NCBI RefSeq assembly: GCF_008630535.1
Contig: NZ_VWPH01000004.1
Coordinates: 434,001 to 498,000, forward strand
Length of the DNA: 64,000 nucleotides
DNA from: Saccharopolyspora hirsuta
GTDB lineage: Bacteria; Actinomycetota; Actinomycetes; Mycobacteriales; Pseudonocardiaceae
Direction of reading: 5' to 3'
Notes under the pieces: generated by a model
Database searches by the model: none
The model's input: the letters and a program-made list of their open reading frames with translations, nothing else
Told to the model about the DNA's origin: nothing
In this document: positions 17,605 through 26,565 of the stretch, piece after piece
Layout: each line of letters starts with the position of its first letter
How positions within the stretch are numbered: the stretch's first letter is position 1
Program-made: the position numbers and the translations under genes

Positions 17605-17911
17605 CGGAACCCGGACCAGCGGATCGCGAGCGCGTACCCGTGCACTGCGAAATTGGTCCGGCTGCGTCGGATTCAGCGGTCCGACACGCCCCTGACGGAC
17701 CGGGGCCCGAAAACCGAGGAACCCCGCGAGGGGAACAGCTCGGCGGGACACGGTTCCGGACGACTCCTCTCGGGGCACTGCTTCGGACGAACCGACGCGT
17801 CGTTCTCCCACGAGCGTCGCACCTGCAGTACCGGGCGACATCGCCACGCACCGTCCGCGACGCGTGCCTTCGAGCGCCCCAGTACTTCATCTTCACTCGA
17901 AGGATTCACAC

Positions 17912-19339
17912 ATGAAAGACGCCGTTGTCGTCGGCGCCGGGCTGGCCGGGCTCTCCGCCGCCTGGCGCCTGCGCCACTGGGACACCCTCGTGCTCGAGTC
18001 CGCCTCCCGGGTGGGCGGCCGGATCCGCTCCGAGCGTCGCGGGGACTACTGGCTCAACTGGGGCGGGCACGTCTTCGCGGGCCCGGGCTCGTCGACCGAC
18101 TCGCTGCTCAACGAGGTCGGCGTGACCGCCGTCGAGATCCCGGGTTCGCTGCAAGCCCTGTCGATGAACGGCAGGTTCCTCCGCAAGGGGCACATCGCGA
18201 CGTACCCGCTGCGCATCCCCATGTCGTTCGCGTCGCGGGTGGCCACCGTGCGCGCCGGGATGAGGGTCGTGGCCGACGTGGCCAGGTACACCGGTGTCGT
18301 CCGCAAGCGCGCGGGCGAATCCGGTGCCATGCGCCAGCAGCGCATCTACGACTTCGCCAACGAGCGGTCGTTCGCCGACCTCGTCGGTGATCTGCCCGAG
18401 GACGCCGCGGCTCTGTTCAAGACCACGGTGACGCGGTCGGCCGGGGACATGGACCAGATCTCGGCCGGGGCGGGCATCGGCTACTTCAGCCTCGTCCTCG
18501 GCTTCGGCCAGGGCCTCAACCGGGGCATCGTCGGCGGCCCCTCGACCCTGACGGAGTCGATCGCGGCCGCGCTCCGCGACCGCGTGCAGCTCGGCGCCGA
18601 AGTGGCGGAAGTGGTGCGGCGGAAGGATTCCGTCGTCGTGCGGTACCGCCAGGACGGCGTCGATCGCGAGGTCGAGGCGCGCACCGCCGTGCTGGCGACG
18701 ACCGCCGACGTCACGCACCGGATCGGTGTGGACCTCCCGACCGAGCTCCGCGAAGCGCTCGGCCAGATCAAGTACGGCCCGCACGTCAGCTCGGCGTTCC
18801 TGACCGACGAGACGTCGGCGCGTCCCTGGGACGACATCTACGCGATCGCCGCTCCCAAGCGCTCTTTCGCCATCGCGCTGAACCAGGCGAGCATCGTGCG
18901 CGGCTCCGAGTCCGTGCGCCGGCCCGGAGGCAGCTTCATGACCTTCTCCCCCGCCAGCCTCGGGCGCGCGCTGCTGGACAAGAGCGACGAGGAGGTCGTG
19001 CGCACGCACCTGTCCGACCTCGAGCAGGTGCTCGGCCACCCCGGGTTCTCCGACACGGTCGTCGAGGCCGAGGCCGAGCGGTGGGAAGTCGCCTCGCCGT
19101 ACGCCTTCCCGGGCCGGGCGAAACTCCAGCCCGTCCTGCAACGAGGCGCCGACCGGGTGTTCCTCGCCGGTGACTACCTCGGAACCCTCTACACGGAAAC
19201 CTCGATCACGTCGGGCTTTTCCGCCGCCCAGGAAGCAGCCAGCGTGCTCGCCACCCAGCGGCAGACCGCGGGAGGCACCGCACTCGCCCTGCACAAGTCC
19301 GTCCCCGCTCGCAACGCCCAGAAGAGGACCTTCGCATGA
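17912..19339 (+). CDS. FAD-dependent amine oxidase/protoporphyrinogen-oxidase-like protein
   Basis: A 475-residue flavoprotein of the amine oxidase superfamily. The N-terminal dinucleotide motif is VVVGAGLAGLSAAWRLR, followed by VGGRIRSERRG; the C-terminal FAD contact is RVFLAGDYLGTLYTETSITS. The middle segment (RSAGDMDQISAGAGIGYFSL) resembles the PPOX-like branch. It could oxidise an amine or desaturate a ring. The ATG at 17912 has GAAGGA at 17899-17904. Its stop overlaps the start of the DapA-like lyase (ATGA at 19336-19339), so the two are translationally coupled. The natural reading is oxidase product to lyase substrate, with the AGCS symporter supplying the starting compound (inference). 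Confidence 0.88.
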   Translation: MKDAVVVGAGLAGLSAAWRLRHWDTLVLESASRVGGRIRSERRGDYWLNWGGHVFAGPGSSTDSLLNEVGVTAVEIPGSLQALSMNGRFLRKGHIATYPLRIPMSFASRVATVRAGMRVVADVARYTGVVRKRAGESGAMRQQRIYDFANERSFADLVGDLPEDAAALFKTTVTRSAGDMDQISAGAGIGYFSLVLGFGQGLNRGIVGGPSTLTESIAAALRDRVQLGAEVAEVVRRKDSVVVRYRQDGVDREVEARTAVLATTADVTHRIGVDLPTELREALGQIKYGPHVSSAFLTDETSARPWDDIYAIAAPKRSFAIALNQASIVRGSESVRRPGGSFMTFSPASLGRALLDKSDEEVVRTHLSDLEQVLGHPGFSDTVVEAEAERWEVASPYAFPGRAKLQPVLQRGADRVFLAGDYLGTLYTETSITSGFSAAQEAASVLATQRQTAGGTALALHKSVPARNAQKRTFA

Positions 19340-20232
19340 CCAACCAGCTCCGCGGTGTGCTCACCGCCCTCGCCACCCCCTTCGACCGCGACGAGGAGGT
19401 CGACGAGCCCGCGCTGCGGCGGTTGGTCGACCGCTCCATCGACGCCGGGGTGGACGGCGTCGTCGCGGCGGGCTCCACCGCCGAGGTCGGCGCGCTGTCC
19501 CCGGACGAGCGGCTCCGCCTCGTCGACACCGTCGTCGACCAGACCGCTGGCCGCGTACCGGTGATCGCCCAGACCGGCGCGACCTCGACGCGCGAGGCCA
19601 TCCGCCTCTCCCGCGCTGCGCAGCGCTCGGGCGCGGACGTCCTCATGCTGGTGACGCCGTACTACGAGCCGATGTCCGTTCCGGAGACCGTCGCCTACGT
19701 CGAGGACGTCGCCGAAGCGGTCGACCTGCCGGTCATGCTCTACAACATCCCGGCCGCGACCGGCGTCAACCTCGACCCCGACACGGTCCGCTCGCTCGCC
19801 GAGGAGGTGGGCAACATCCGCTACATCAAGGACTCCAGCGCGAACTGGGAACAGGCGCTGCAGCTGATCCACCACCACGGCGACGTGATCGGGACGTTCA
19901 TCGGGTGGGACGCCTACATCTACAGCGCGCTCGCCGAAGGCGCCGCGGGCGTCATGGCGGGCGCGGCGAACGTCGTCCCGCACGAGATCGTCGAGGTGAG
20001 CCGCCTGGTCGCCGAGGGCGACCTGACCGGGGCCCTGTCCCGCTGGAAGGCCCTGTACCCGGTGATCGACGCGATGATCTCGGTGCCGTTCATCGCCGCG
20101 GTGAAGGCGGGGCTCGAACTGCGGGGCGAGCCCGCAGGAGTTCCGCGCCGCCCGATGAGCGCCCTGCCCGCTGACGCGGTCGAGCGCATCCGGCGCTCGC
20201 TGGAGCGGATCGCGCCGGAGGTGGCCCGATGA
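19336..20232 (+). CDS. DapA-family (DHDPS/NAL) lyase, paralogue 2
   Basis: A 298-residue DapA-family lyase with Schiff-base Lys in RYIKDSSAN and Tyr in MLYNIPAATG. The substrate-carboxylate loop reads AAGSTAEVGAL, so the Gly-Glu of the canonical TTGE loop is Ala-Glu; this departs further from true DapA than paralogue 1 (CGSTGEF). Long blocks such as RVPVIAQTGA and VLMLVTPYYEP are identical in the two copies. It overlaps both neighbours by 4 bp (ATGA at 19336 and at 20229), a tight three-gene operon with the amine oxidase and AGCS symporter. A role in catabolism rather than lysine synthesis is therefore likely. Confidence 0.88.
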   Translation: MTNQLRGVLTALATPFDRDEEVDEPALRRLVDRSIDAGVDGVVAAGSTAEVGALSPDERLRLVDTVVDQTAGRVPVIAQTGATSTREAIRLSRAAQRSGADVLMLVTPYYEPMSVPETVAYVEDVAEAVDLPVMLYNIPAATGVNLDPDTVRSLAEEVGNIRYIKDSSANWEQALQLIHHHGDVIGTFIGWDAYIYSALAEGAAGVMAGAANVVPHEIVEVSRLVAEGDLTGALSRWKALYPVIDAMISVPFIAAVKAGLELRGEPAGVPRRPMSALPADAVERIRRSLERIAPEVAR

Positions 20233-21719
20233 CCGAGATCCTCTCGACCATCTCGGACGCGATCTGGGCGCCGATGGCCTACGTGGTGCTCGGGCTCGGG
20301 ATCGCTTACACGATCGCGACCAGGGGCGTCCAGTTCCGCCGGATCCCGGACATGATCCGGCAGCTGTGCGAGACCAACGAGGAGGAGGGCGGGCTCTCGT
20401 CCTTCCAGGCGCTCGTCCTCGCCCTGGCCAGCCGGGTCGGCGTCGGCAGCATCGCCGGTGTCGCGACCGCCATCGCCGCCGGTGGACCGGGAGCGCTCTT
20501 CTGGATGGCCGTCACCGGCATCGTGGGCTGCACCGTCGGCTACGCCGAGGCCACCCTCGCGCAGACGTTCAAGCGCCAGGTGGACGACGAAGACCGCAAG
20601 AAGGCCGACGAGGACATCGGCGGCATGCCGTACTACATCAAGCACGGCCTCCGCCTCCCCCTGGTCGGCGCCGTCGTGGCCGTGATCGGCCTGGTCGGGT
20701 ACGGCTTCGTCTTCCCCGGCTTCCAGGTCAGCACCATCGCCTCCAGCGCGCAGATGGCCTTCGCCCTCCCGAAGTGGGTCCCCGCGATCCTCGTGACCGG
20801 GCTGATCGCGGCGGTGATCTTCGGCGGCACCACGCGGATCGTCAAGGTGACCCAGACCCTGGTCCCGGTGCTCGCGATCGGCTACCTCCTGCTGGCGCTC
20901 GGCGTGATCTTCGCGAACGTCGACCGCGTGCCCGACGCGGTCCTGCTGATCGTGCGGTCCGCCTTCGGCGTCGAGCCGGTGCTGGGCGGCATCGTCGGCG
21001 CCGCCGTCGCGTGGGGTGTGCGCCGCGCCGTCTTCGCCTCGGCCAACGGGCTCGGCGAGGCCACCTTCGCGGCGGCCGCCGCCCGCACCTCGCACCCCGG
21101 CAAGCAGGGCCTCGTCCAGACCTTCAGCATCTACATCGACGTGCTGCTGATCTGCATGGCCACCGGGCTGATGATGGTCGTCTCGGGGAAGTTCAACGTC
21201 TCGGACGGCTCCGGCGGGTTCCTCGTCAACAACCTGCCCGGCAGCGAAGCCGGGCCGAACTGGGTGCAGGCGGCGATCGACACCCTCGTCCCCGGGTGGG
21301 GCGCGGGATTCGTCGCGGTGGCAGTGCTGTTGTTCGGCTTCACCTGCCTGCTGCTCTACTACTACGTCGCCCACTCGAACCTGCTCTTCCTGCTCGACGG
21401 CAGGCGCGGACCGCGCGCGCAGCTGGTGCTCAAGCTGGGCACCCTCGCCATCGTCTTCATCGGTTCGGTGGTGAACGCCAAGCTGATCTGGGCCGTGGGT
21501 GACATCGGGCTCGGGCTCCTCGCGTGGATCAACCTCGCCTGCCTCGCCCTGCTCTTCCCGCTGGTCTCCAAGATCTGGCGCGACTTCGAGCGCCAGCGCA
21601 AGCAGGGACTCGACCCGGTGTTCGACCCGAAGGCGCTGAACATCCGCGGCGCCGACTTCTGGGAGCGCGACGAGATCCCCGCCGCAGAGCGCGAGAAACC
21701 AGGCGTCGACAGGCGCTAG
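20229..21719 (+). CDS. AGCS-family sodium:alanine/glycine symporter
   Basis: A 496-residue membrane protein with about eleven helices. The AGCS signature appears as SIAGVATAIAAGGPGALFWM near residue 75, and GGMPYYIKHGLR and VRRAVFASANGLGEATFAAA are further family blocks. These carriers import alanine, glycine or related small amino acids with Na+. The ATG overlaps the lyase stop (ATGA). The C-terminal tail is hydrophilic and cytoplasmic (RGADFWERDEIP). Transport of an amino acid or amine that is then oxidised and cleaved by the two upstream enzymes is the simplest reading. It ends 18 bp before a strong hairpin. Confidence 0.9.
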   Translation: MTEILSTISDAIWAPMAYVVLGLGIAYTIATRGVQFRRIPDMIRQLCETNEEEGGLSSFQALVLALASRVGVGSIAGVATAIAAGGPGALFWMAVTGIVGCTVGYAEATLAQTFKRQVDDEDRKKADEDIGGMPYYIKHGLRLPLVGAVVAVIGLVGYGFVFPGFQVSTIASSAQMAFALPKWVPAILVTGLIAAVIFGGTTRIVKVTQTLVPVLAIGYLLLALGVIFANVDRVPDAVLLIVRSAFGVEPVLGGIVGAAVAWGVRRAVFASANGLGEATFAAAAARTSHPGKQGLVQTFSIYIDVLLICMATGLMMVVSGKFNVSDGSGGFLVNNLPGSEAGPNWVQAAIDTLVPGWGAGFVAVAVLLFGFTCLLLYYYVAHSNLLFLLDGRRGPRAQLVLKLGTLAIVFIGSVVNAKLIWAVGDIGLGLLAWINLACLALLFPLVSKIWRDFERQRKQGLDPVFDPKALNIRGADFWERDEIPAAEREKPGVDRR

Positions 21720-21737
21720 CCGCACGTGCGCACCGGT

Positions 21738-21774
21738 CATGCCGGGTGCGGTGGGCCCCACCGCACCCGGCATG
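21738..21774 (+). terminator. Near-perfect 18-bp-arm hairpin after the AGCS symporter gene
   Basis: The arm CATGCCGGGTGCGGTGGG starting at 21738 is repeated as an exact reverse complement ending at 21774, with a single C at the centre. It begins 18 bp after the symporter stop. No U-tract follows; the stem is very stable and fits an actinobacterial terminator. Confidence 0.78.
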
Positions 21775-22153
21775 CGGCCGGTCGGGCTCCGCGACATTCT
21801 CGGGCAGCAGGCAGCTCATGACCGACTTGCTCCCCTTCCCCGCTGCGCACCTCCTCCGGGCGACGGGCACGTGCAGCCCGTTCCACCCCATGCGATCACG
21901 GACAGTCAGGACACCGGTACGTCCCAGCTCGGGATAGGACGCCACCGAGCGCTCGTTCAACAGCGACGTACCCGAGAGCCTTGGCGGCAGGTCGGCACGC
22001 TTCGCGGATCACCGGGAAGGTCCACTGTCGAGGACCGGCCGCGGAAACCCGCCGGGAGCGGGCTTTTCCGCCGCGAGTCCACAAAGGCAGGTCAACGCCG
22101 CGCGAGCCGGGTCAGCGGGGCCGTCGCGAAACGAACTCTTGCCAACCTCCGCG

Positions 22154-22167
22154 AGTAACATGTTACT
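22154..22167. promoter_or_regulatory. Candidate operator AGTAACATGTTACT
   Basis: A perfect 14-bp palindrome and an AT-rich island in GC-rich DNA, about 110 bp before the dehydrogenase start. A TTGCCA at 22139-22144 with TGTTAC at 22161-22166 (16-bp spacing) suggests that it overlaps a promoter. The GntR regulator at the end of this operon is the obvious candidate to bind it, by inference only. Confidence 0.55.
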
Positions 22168-22274
22168 GTCCTGCGGTCGGTGACGGCGCCCACGATTCGG
22201 GTCGGGCGCCACCCCGCGGGTGCGCCTGCGGCGGCAGGACGTCACCGCCGATCACCCCGGAAGGAGAGCTCACG

Positions 22275-25148
22275 GTGACGACCGCGTCCGTCGAGGGCAC
22301 CCGCGCGCGCTTGCGCACCGATCGCGCCGCGCTGGGCGCCTACGTCTCCGACGCCTCGATCTTCCGCCGCGCGCCCCGGGCCGTTCTCGAACCCCGCACC
22401 CTGGCGGAGATCCGGGCCGGGGTGCGCATCGCCCGGGAGGAGGGGTGGCCGATCACCGTTCGCGGTGGCGGAACCTCGGTGGCGGGCAACGGGATCGGCG
22501 AAGGCCTGGTCATCGACACCTCCCGGCACTTCAACCGCATCCTCGACATCGACCCCGGGGCGCGCACCGCCCGGATCGAACCCGGCGTCGTCTGCGACGC
22601 CCTGCGCGCGGCGGCGGCCCCGCACGGCCTCACCTACGGGCCGGACCCCTCGACCCACAGCCGGTGCACCGTCGGCGGCATGATCGCCAACAACGCCTGC
22701 GGATCCCACTCCCTGGCCTGGGGAACTGCCGCGGACAACGTCGTCGAGCTCACCGTCCTGCGCGCCGACGGCGAGCTGGTCACGTTGCGGCGGGGCGGGA
22801 CGAGCGATCCCGAGCTCGACCGCGCCCTCCGGGGCTTGCGGGACGAGAACCTCGCGCTGCTGCGCACCACCCTGGGGCAGTTCCCCCGGCAGGTCTCCGG
22901 GTACGGGCTGCACCACCTGCTCCCGGAGAACGGCTTCGACACGGCCAAGGCCTTCGCCGGGTCCGAAGGAACGCTGGGCATCATCGTCGAAGCCGTCGTC
23001 CGGCTCGTTCCCGCGCCCGAGGCCACGGCCCTGGCCGTCCTCGCGTTCCCCACCGTCTTCGACGCCGCCGCAGCCGCACCGCTGACCCGGCGGCCCGGTG
23101 TGGTGACCTCCGAGGGCATGGGCGGTGACCTCCTCGACGTGCTGCGGATCAGCCAGGGCCGCGACGCCGGTGACGTCCTCCCCGGCGGTGCCGGGGATCC
23201 GCGCCCGGCTGGCGGCTGGCTCTACTGCGAGACGACCGGCGAAACCGCCGAAGACGCCCGGCAGCGCGCCGAGGAACTCGTGGCCGAGTTCGACTCCCAC
23301 CCCGAGCACCGCACCGTGGACTCCGTCGTCGTCGCCGATCCGGCCGAGATGCGGCAGCTCTGGCGGATCCGGGAATCCGCGGCGGGTCTCGTCACCCGGC
23401 TGCCCGACGGCGGCGAGGCGTGGCCGAACTGGGAGGACTCGGCCGTGCCGCCCGAGCAGCTCGCCGACTACCTCCGCGATCTCTACGCGCTGCTGGACGA
23501 GCACGGCTTGCGGGGCATCCCGTTCGGGCACTTCGGCGAGGGCTGCGTGCACATCCGCATCTCCTTCGACCTCGGCACCGAGGCCGGGCTCGACGTCTTC
23601 CGGGCCTTCATGTCCGACGCCGCCGCCACCGTCGCGGCCCACGGCGGTTCGCTCTCCGGCGAGCACGGCGACGGTCGGGCCCGGTCCGCTCTGCTGCCGC
23701 GGATGTACCCGCCGCAGGTGCTCGCGGCCTTCGCCGCGTTCAAGGCGGCCTTCGACCCGGACCGCGTCCTCAACCCCGGCGTGCTCGTCGACCCCGATGC
23801 CGTCGACGTCGGCATCCGCCCGGCTCCGGGGCAGCGCAGCAAGGAGTTCATCCCCGTGCACGCGCTCAGCCACGACCGGGGCTCGCTCGTCAACGCCGTC
23901 AACCGGTGCGTGGGCGTCGGCGCCTGCCGCTCGGACGAAGGGGCGATGTGCCCCTCCTTCCAGATCACCCGCGACGAGGTGCACAGCACGCGCGGCCGGG
24001 CCCGCATCCTCTCCGAGATGTTCCGCGGCGACCTCTACCCGGAGGGCACCGGCTCCGAGGACGTCAAGGACGCCCTCGACCTGTGCCTCTCGTGCCGGGC
24101 CTGCGCCTCGGAATGCCCCGTCAACGTCGACATGGCCACTTACAAGGCGGAATTCCTCCACCAGCACTACGCGGGTCGGCGCCGCCCGGCGGCCCACTAC
24201 TCGATGGGCTGGCTGCCGCTCACCAGCAAGCTCCTGCACCTCGTCCCCGGTGCGGCGCGAGCGGTCAACGCCCTCCTGTCCGTCCGCCCCGTGGCGAAGG
24301 TCGTGATGCGGCTCGGCGGAGTCGACGCCAGCCGCTCGATGATCCGCTTCTCCCCGCGCAGCTTCCAGTCGCTGTCGAAGTCCAGGCGCTTCCGCGCCGC
24401 CAGCGAGCGCGGTTCCCGCGGGACGGTGGTGCTCTGGCCGGACAGCTTCACCAACCACCTGGACGCGGACGTGGCCGCCGACGCCCACTCCGCACTCACC
24501 GCGCTCGGCTACGAGGTGGTCGTTCCGCGCGGGTTCCTCTGCTGCGGGCTGACCTGGCACTCGACCGGCCAGCTCGCGCGGACGAAGCAGGTCCTCGCCC
24601 ACACCCTGAACTCGCTCGACGCGTGGATCGACGGCCGCACCCCGGTCGTCGTCCTCGAACCGTCCTGCGCGTCGATGCTCACCGAGGAGGCTCCCGAACT
24701 CCTCGCCGAAGACCCGCGCTCGCACCGGCTGGCCGAGCAGGTCGTCACGCTCGGCGACCTCGTGGCCCGGCACGTCGACGACGCGGACTGGCCCTTCGGG
24801 AGGCTGCCGGTCCCGGCGCTGTCCCAGGTCCACTGCCACGAGCGGTCCCGCCGCGGCCACGCGGGCACCGGGACGACGTTGGCCCGGCTGGGCGTCGAGG
24901 AGTCCGAGGTCGAGACCGGTTGCTGCGGGCTCGCCGGGAACTGGGGCTTCGAGCCCGGTCACGCCGAGCTCTCCCGCCGCCTCGCGGAGCGGGAACTGCT
25001 CCCGCGCATCCGCGAACTCGACGCGGAGGCCGTCGTGCTCGCCGACGGCTACTCCTGCCGCACGCAGATCCGCGAGCACGGCCCGGCTCAGAAGCAGGGC
25101 CTCCACCTCGCGCAACTGCTCCGCCGAGCACTCGACGCGAACTCCTGA
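22275..25148 (+). CDS. FAD-linked D-2-hydroxyacid dehydrogenase with Fe-S and CCG domains (YdiJ/D-2HG dehydrogenase-like)
   Basis: A 957-residue multi-domain flavoprotein. Residues 35-175 are an FAD_binding_4 domain (GWPITVRGGGTSVAGNGIG, then CTVGGMIANNACGSHS). The FAD-oxidase C-terminal domain follows, with FGHFGEGCVHIRI and SLSGEHGDGRARSALLPRMY. Next comes a two-cluster ferredoxin-like region (CVGVGACRSDEGAMCPSF; CLSCRACASECPV). The end carries two CCG-type domains (GFLCCGLTWHSTG; TGCCGLAGNWGF). It probably oxidises D-lactate, D-2-hydroxyglutarate or a similar acid and passes electrons to the respiratory chain. The GTG at 22275 has AAGGAG at 22261-22266. It is the first gene of an operon with a TRAP-like permease. 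Confidence 0.93.
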   Translation: MTTASVEGTRARLRTDRAALGAYVSDASIFRRAPRAVLEPRTLAEIRAGVRIAREEGWPITVRGGGTSVAGNGIGEGLVIDTSRHFNRILDIDPGARTARIEPGVVCDALRAAAAPHGLTYGPDPSTHSRCTVGGMIANNACGSHSLAWGTAADNVVELTVLRADGELVTLRRGGTSDPELDRALRGLRDENLALLRTTLGQFPRQVSGYGLHHLLPENGFDTAKAFAGSEGTLGIIVEAVVRLVPAPEATALAVLAFPTVFDAAAAAPLTRRPGVVTSEGMGGDLLDVLRISQGRDAGDVLPGGAGDPRPAGGWLYCETTGETAEDARQRAEELVAEFDSHPEHRTVDSVVVADPAEMRQLWRIRESAAGLVTRLPDGGEAWPNWEDSAVPPEQLADYLRDLYALLDEHGLRGIPFGHFGEGCVHIRISFDLGTEAGLDVFRAFMSDAAATVAAHGGSLSGEHGDGRARSALLPRMYPPQVLAAFAAFKAAFDPDRVLNPGVLVDPDAVDVGIRPAPGQRSKEFIPVHALSHDRGSLVNAVNRCVGVGACRSDEGAMCPSFQITRDEVHSTRGRARILSEMFRGDLYPEGTGSEDVKDALDLCLSCRACASECPVNVDMATYKAEFLHQHYAGRRRPAAHYSMGWLPLTSKLLHLVPGAARAVNALLSVRPVAKVVMRLGGVDASRSMIRFSPRSFQSLSKSRRFRAASERGSRGTVVLWPDSFTNHLDADVAADAHSALTALGYEVVVPRGFLCCGLTWHSTGQLARTKQVLAHTLNSLDAWIDGRTPVVVLEPSCASMLTEEAPELLAEDPRSHRLAEQVVTLGDLVARHVDDADWPFGRLPVPALSQVHCHERSRRGHAGTGTTLARLGVEESEVETGCCGLAGNWGFEPGHAELSRRLAERELLPRIRELDAEAVVLADGYSCRTQIREHGPAQKQGLHLAQLLRRALDANS

Positions 25149-25210
25149 GCAACCGCAGCACCCCGCTCCGCGCTGAGCGGGTGACCACCCGAAGAAACAG
25201 GTGAAACACG

Positions 25211-26554
25211 ATGGGCATCCTCGCGCTGCTGGTCTTCATCGCGGTCACCGTCGTGATGAACGTCCCGCTCCGGAGACCGATCTCCGAGTCCCTGCTGGTG
25301 GCCCTGCTGGCCACCGCGCTCGTCGGCGGCAAGGACGCGCTGTCGCTGCTGTGGACAGGGGTCTGGGGCGCTCTCGACAACGACGTGACGTTCGCCGGTA
25401 TGGCCTTCGTCTTCATGGGCGTGATCGTCTCGGCCACCGGCCTCATCGAACGGCTCATCCAGATCTTCAACTCCGTCTTCGGCCGCCTGCGCGGCGGAGC
25501 GGCCTACGTCTCGACGGCGGGTTCGGCGGCCATCGGGCTCGTCGCCGGGTCGACCGCGGGCAACGCCGCCACCGTCGGCTCGGTGACGATCCCGTGGATG
25601 AAGGAGAACGGCTGGTCGGGCACGCGCGCCGCCACCCTGGTGGCGGGCAACTCCGGGCTCGGCGTCTCGCTGCCGCCGAACTCGACCATGTTCATCATCC
25701 TGGCGACCCCGGCCGCCGTCGGCGTCAGCGCCGGTGACGTCTACGTCTCGCTGTTCGTCGCCGGTGCCTACTGCGTGCTCTACCGCATGCTCGTCGTGTT
25801 CGTCTGGACCCGCCGCGACGGCATCCAGCGCACCGACTCCCGGCACCTCGCCACCTTCCGCCAGGCGCTGTCCACCGGGTGGACCTCGACGACGATCTTC
25901 GCCGGGATCCTGATCCCGGTCCTGCTCACCTTCGGGCCGCTGTTCAACTGGCTGGAGGCCGAAACCCGGATCGGCGAAGCGGCGATGGGCGAGATCTCCA
26001 TCATCGTCTGGGTGCCGATCCTGATCTCGCTGATCGCGCTCGTCGAGGGCCGGAAGCGCCTGCGCGGCAACTGGGGGCACCTGCGCCGGGCGATCCGGGC
26101 GGAAGCACCGCAGTTCGCCACGGTGGGCATCTCGCTGTTCGCCGCCCTGGCCGCCTCGAACATCATGAGCGAGCTCGGGGTCGGACCGCAGCTGTCCGAG
26201 GCGCTGGCCCGGATGGACCTGCCCAAACCCCTGCTCGTCCTCGTCGTCTGCCTCACCGCGGTCCTGGTGGCCACGCCGCTGTCCTCGACGGCGACCGCAG
26301 CGGCCATCGCAGCTCCGGCGGTCATCGCCCTGGGCACCGTCGACGTCCCGTCCGTGGTGGCCATCTGCGCGCTCCTGATCTGCACCTCCACCGAGGGCGC
26401 CTCCCCACCGGTGGGCGCGCCGATCTACCTGGCCTCCGGCATGGCCGAGGTGAGCCCGCAGAAGACGTTCATCCCGCTCATCGTCTGGTTCGTCGTCCCC
26501 GTCATCGCCATCGCCTGGCTCATCGCCATGGGCTGGCTGCCGATTCCGAGCTGA
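25211..26554 (+). CDS. TRAP-like (DctM-type) large permease, paralogue 1
   Basis: A 447-residue permease with about ten to twelve helices and DctM-like composition. Recognisable blocks are DVTFAGMAFVFMGVIVS, AGSTAGNAATVGSVTIPWMK, and near the end STEGASPPVGAPIYLASGMA. Normal TRAP systems need a periplasmic DctP and a DctQ of about 160 residues. Here no DctP-like gene is nearby, and the only partner is the 75-residue membrane protein that follows. It probably imports the hydroxyacid used by the upstream dehydrogenase. It resembles the permease at 47923-49344. The spacing to the dehydrogenase is 62 bp. Confidence 0.85.
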   Translation: MGILALLVFIAVTVVMNVPLRRPISESLLVALLATALVGGKDALSLLWTGVWGALDNDVTFAGMAFVFMGVIVSATGLIERLIQIFNSVFGRLRGGAAYVSTAGSAAIGLVAGSTAGNAATVGSVTIPWMKENGWSGTRAATLVAGNSGLGVSLPPNSTMFIILATPAAVGVSAGDVYVSLFVAGAYCVLYRMLVVFVWTRRDGIQRTDSRHLATFRQALSTGWTSTTIFAGILIPVLLTFGPLFNWLEAETRIGEAAMGEISIIVWVPILISLIALVEGRKRLRGNWGHLRRAIRAEAPQFATVGISLFAALAASNIMSELGVGPQLSEALARMDLPKPLLVLVVCLTAVLVATPLSSTATAAAIAAPAVIALGTVDVPSVVAICALLICTSTEGASPPVGAPIYLASGMAEVSPQKTFIPLIVWFVVPVIAIAWLIAMGWLPIPS

Positions 26555-26565
26555 GAGGATCCGCT

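Larger units (their letters stand above)
17501..17911. other. 411-bp spacer with probable long mRNA leader
   Basis: No gene is supported. It contains a sigma70-like promoter (17549-17577) and a compact hairpin (17587-17604), leaving a leader of roughly 330 nt before the amine oxidase ATG. The remainder is GC-rich with no repeat or known riboswitch pattern that I could recognise. Confidence 0.45.
21720..22274. other. 555-bp spacer before the hydroxyacid dehydrogenase operon
   Basis: The longest gene-free stretch in the window. It holds the terminator at 21738-21774 and the palindromic operator candidate at 22154-22167. Short frames on both strands have no family features. The middle (about 21800-22130) shows nothing I can interpret. 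Confidence 0.5.

Noticed and set aside
22242-25115. A 957-codon minus-strand frame opposite the hydroxyacid dehydrogenase
   Set aside because: Shadow of codon bias; no recognisable domains, while the plus strand carries FAD, Fe-S and CCG motifs.
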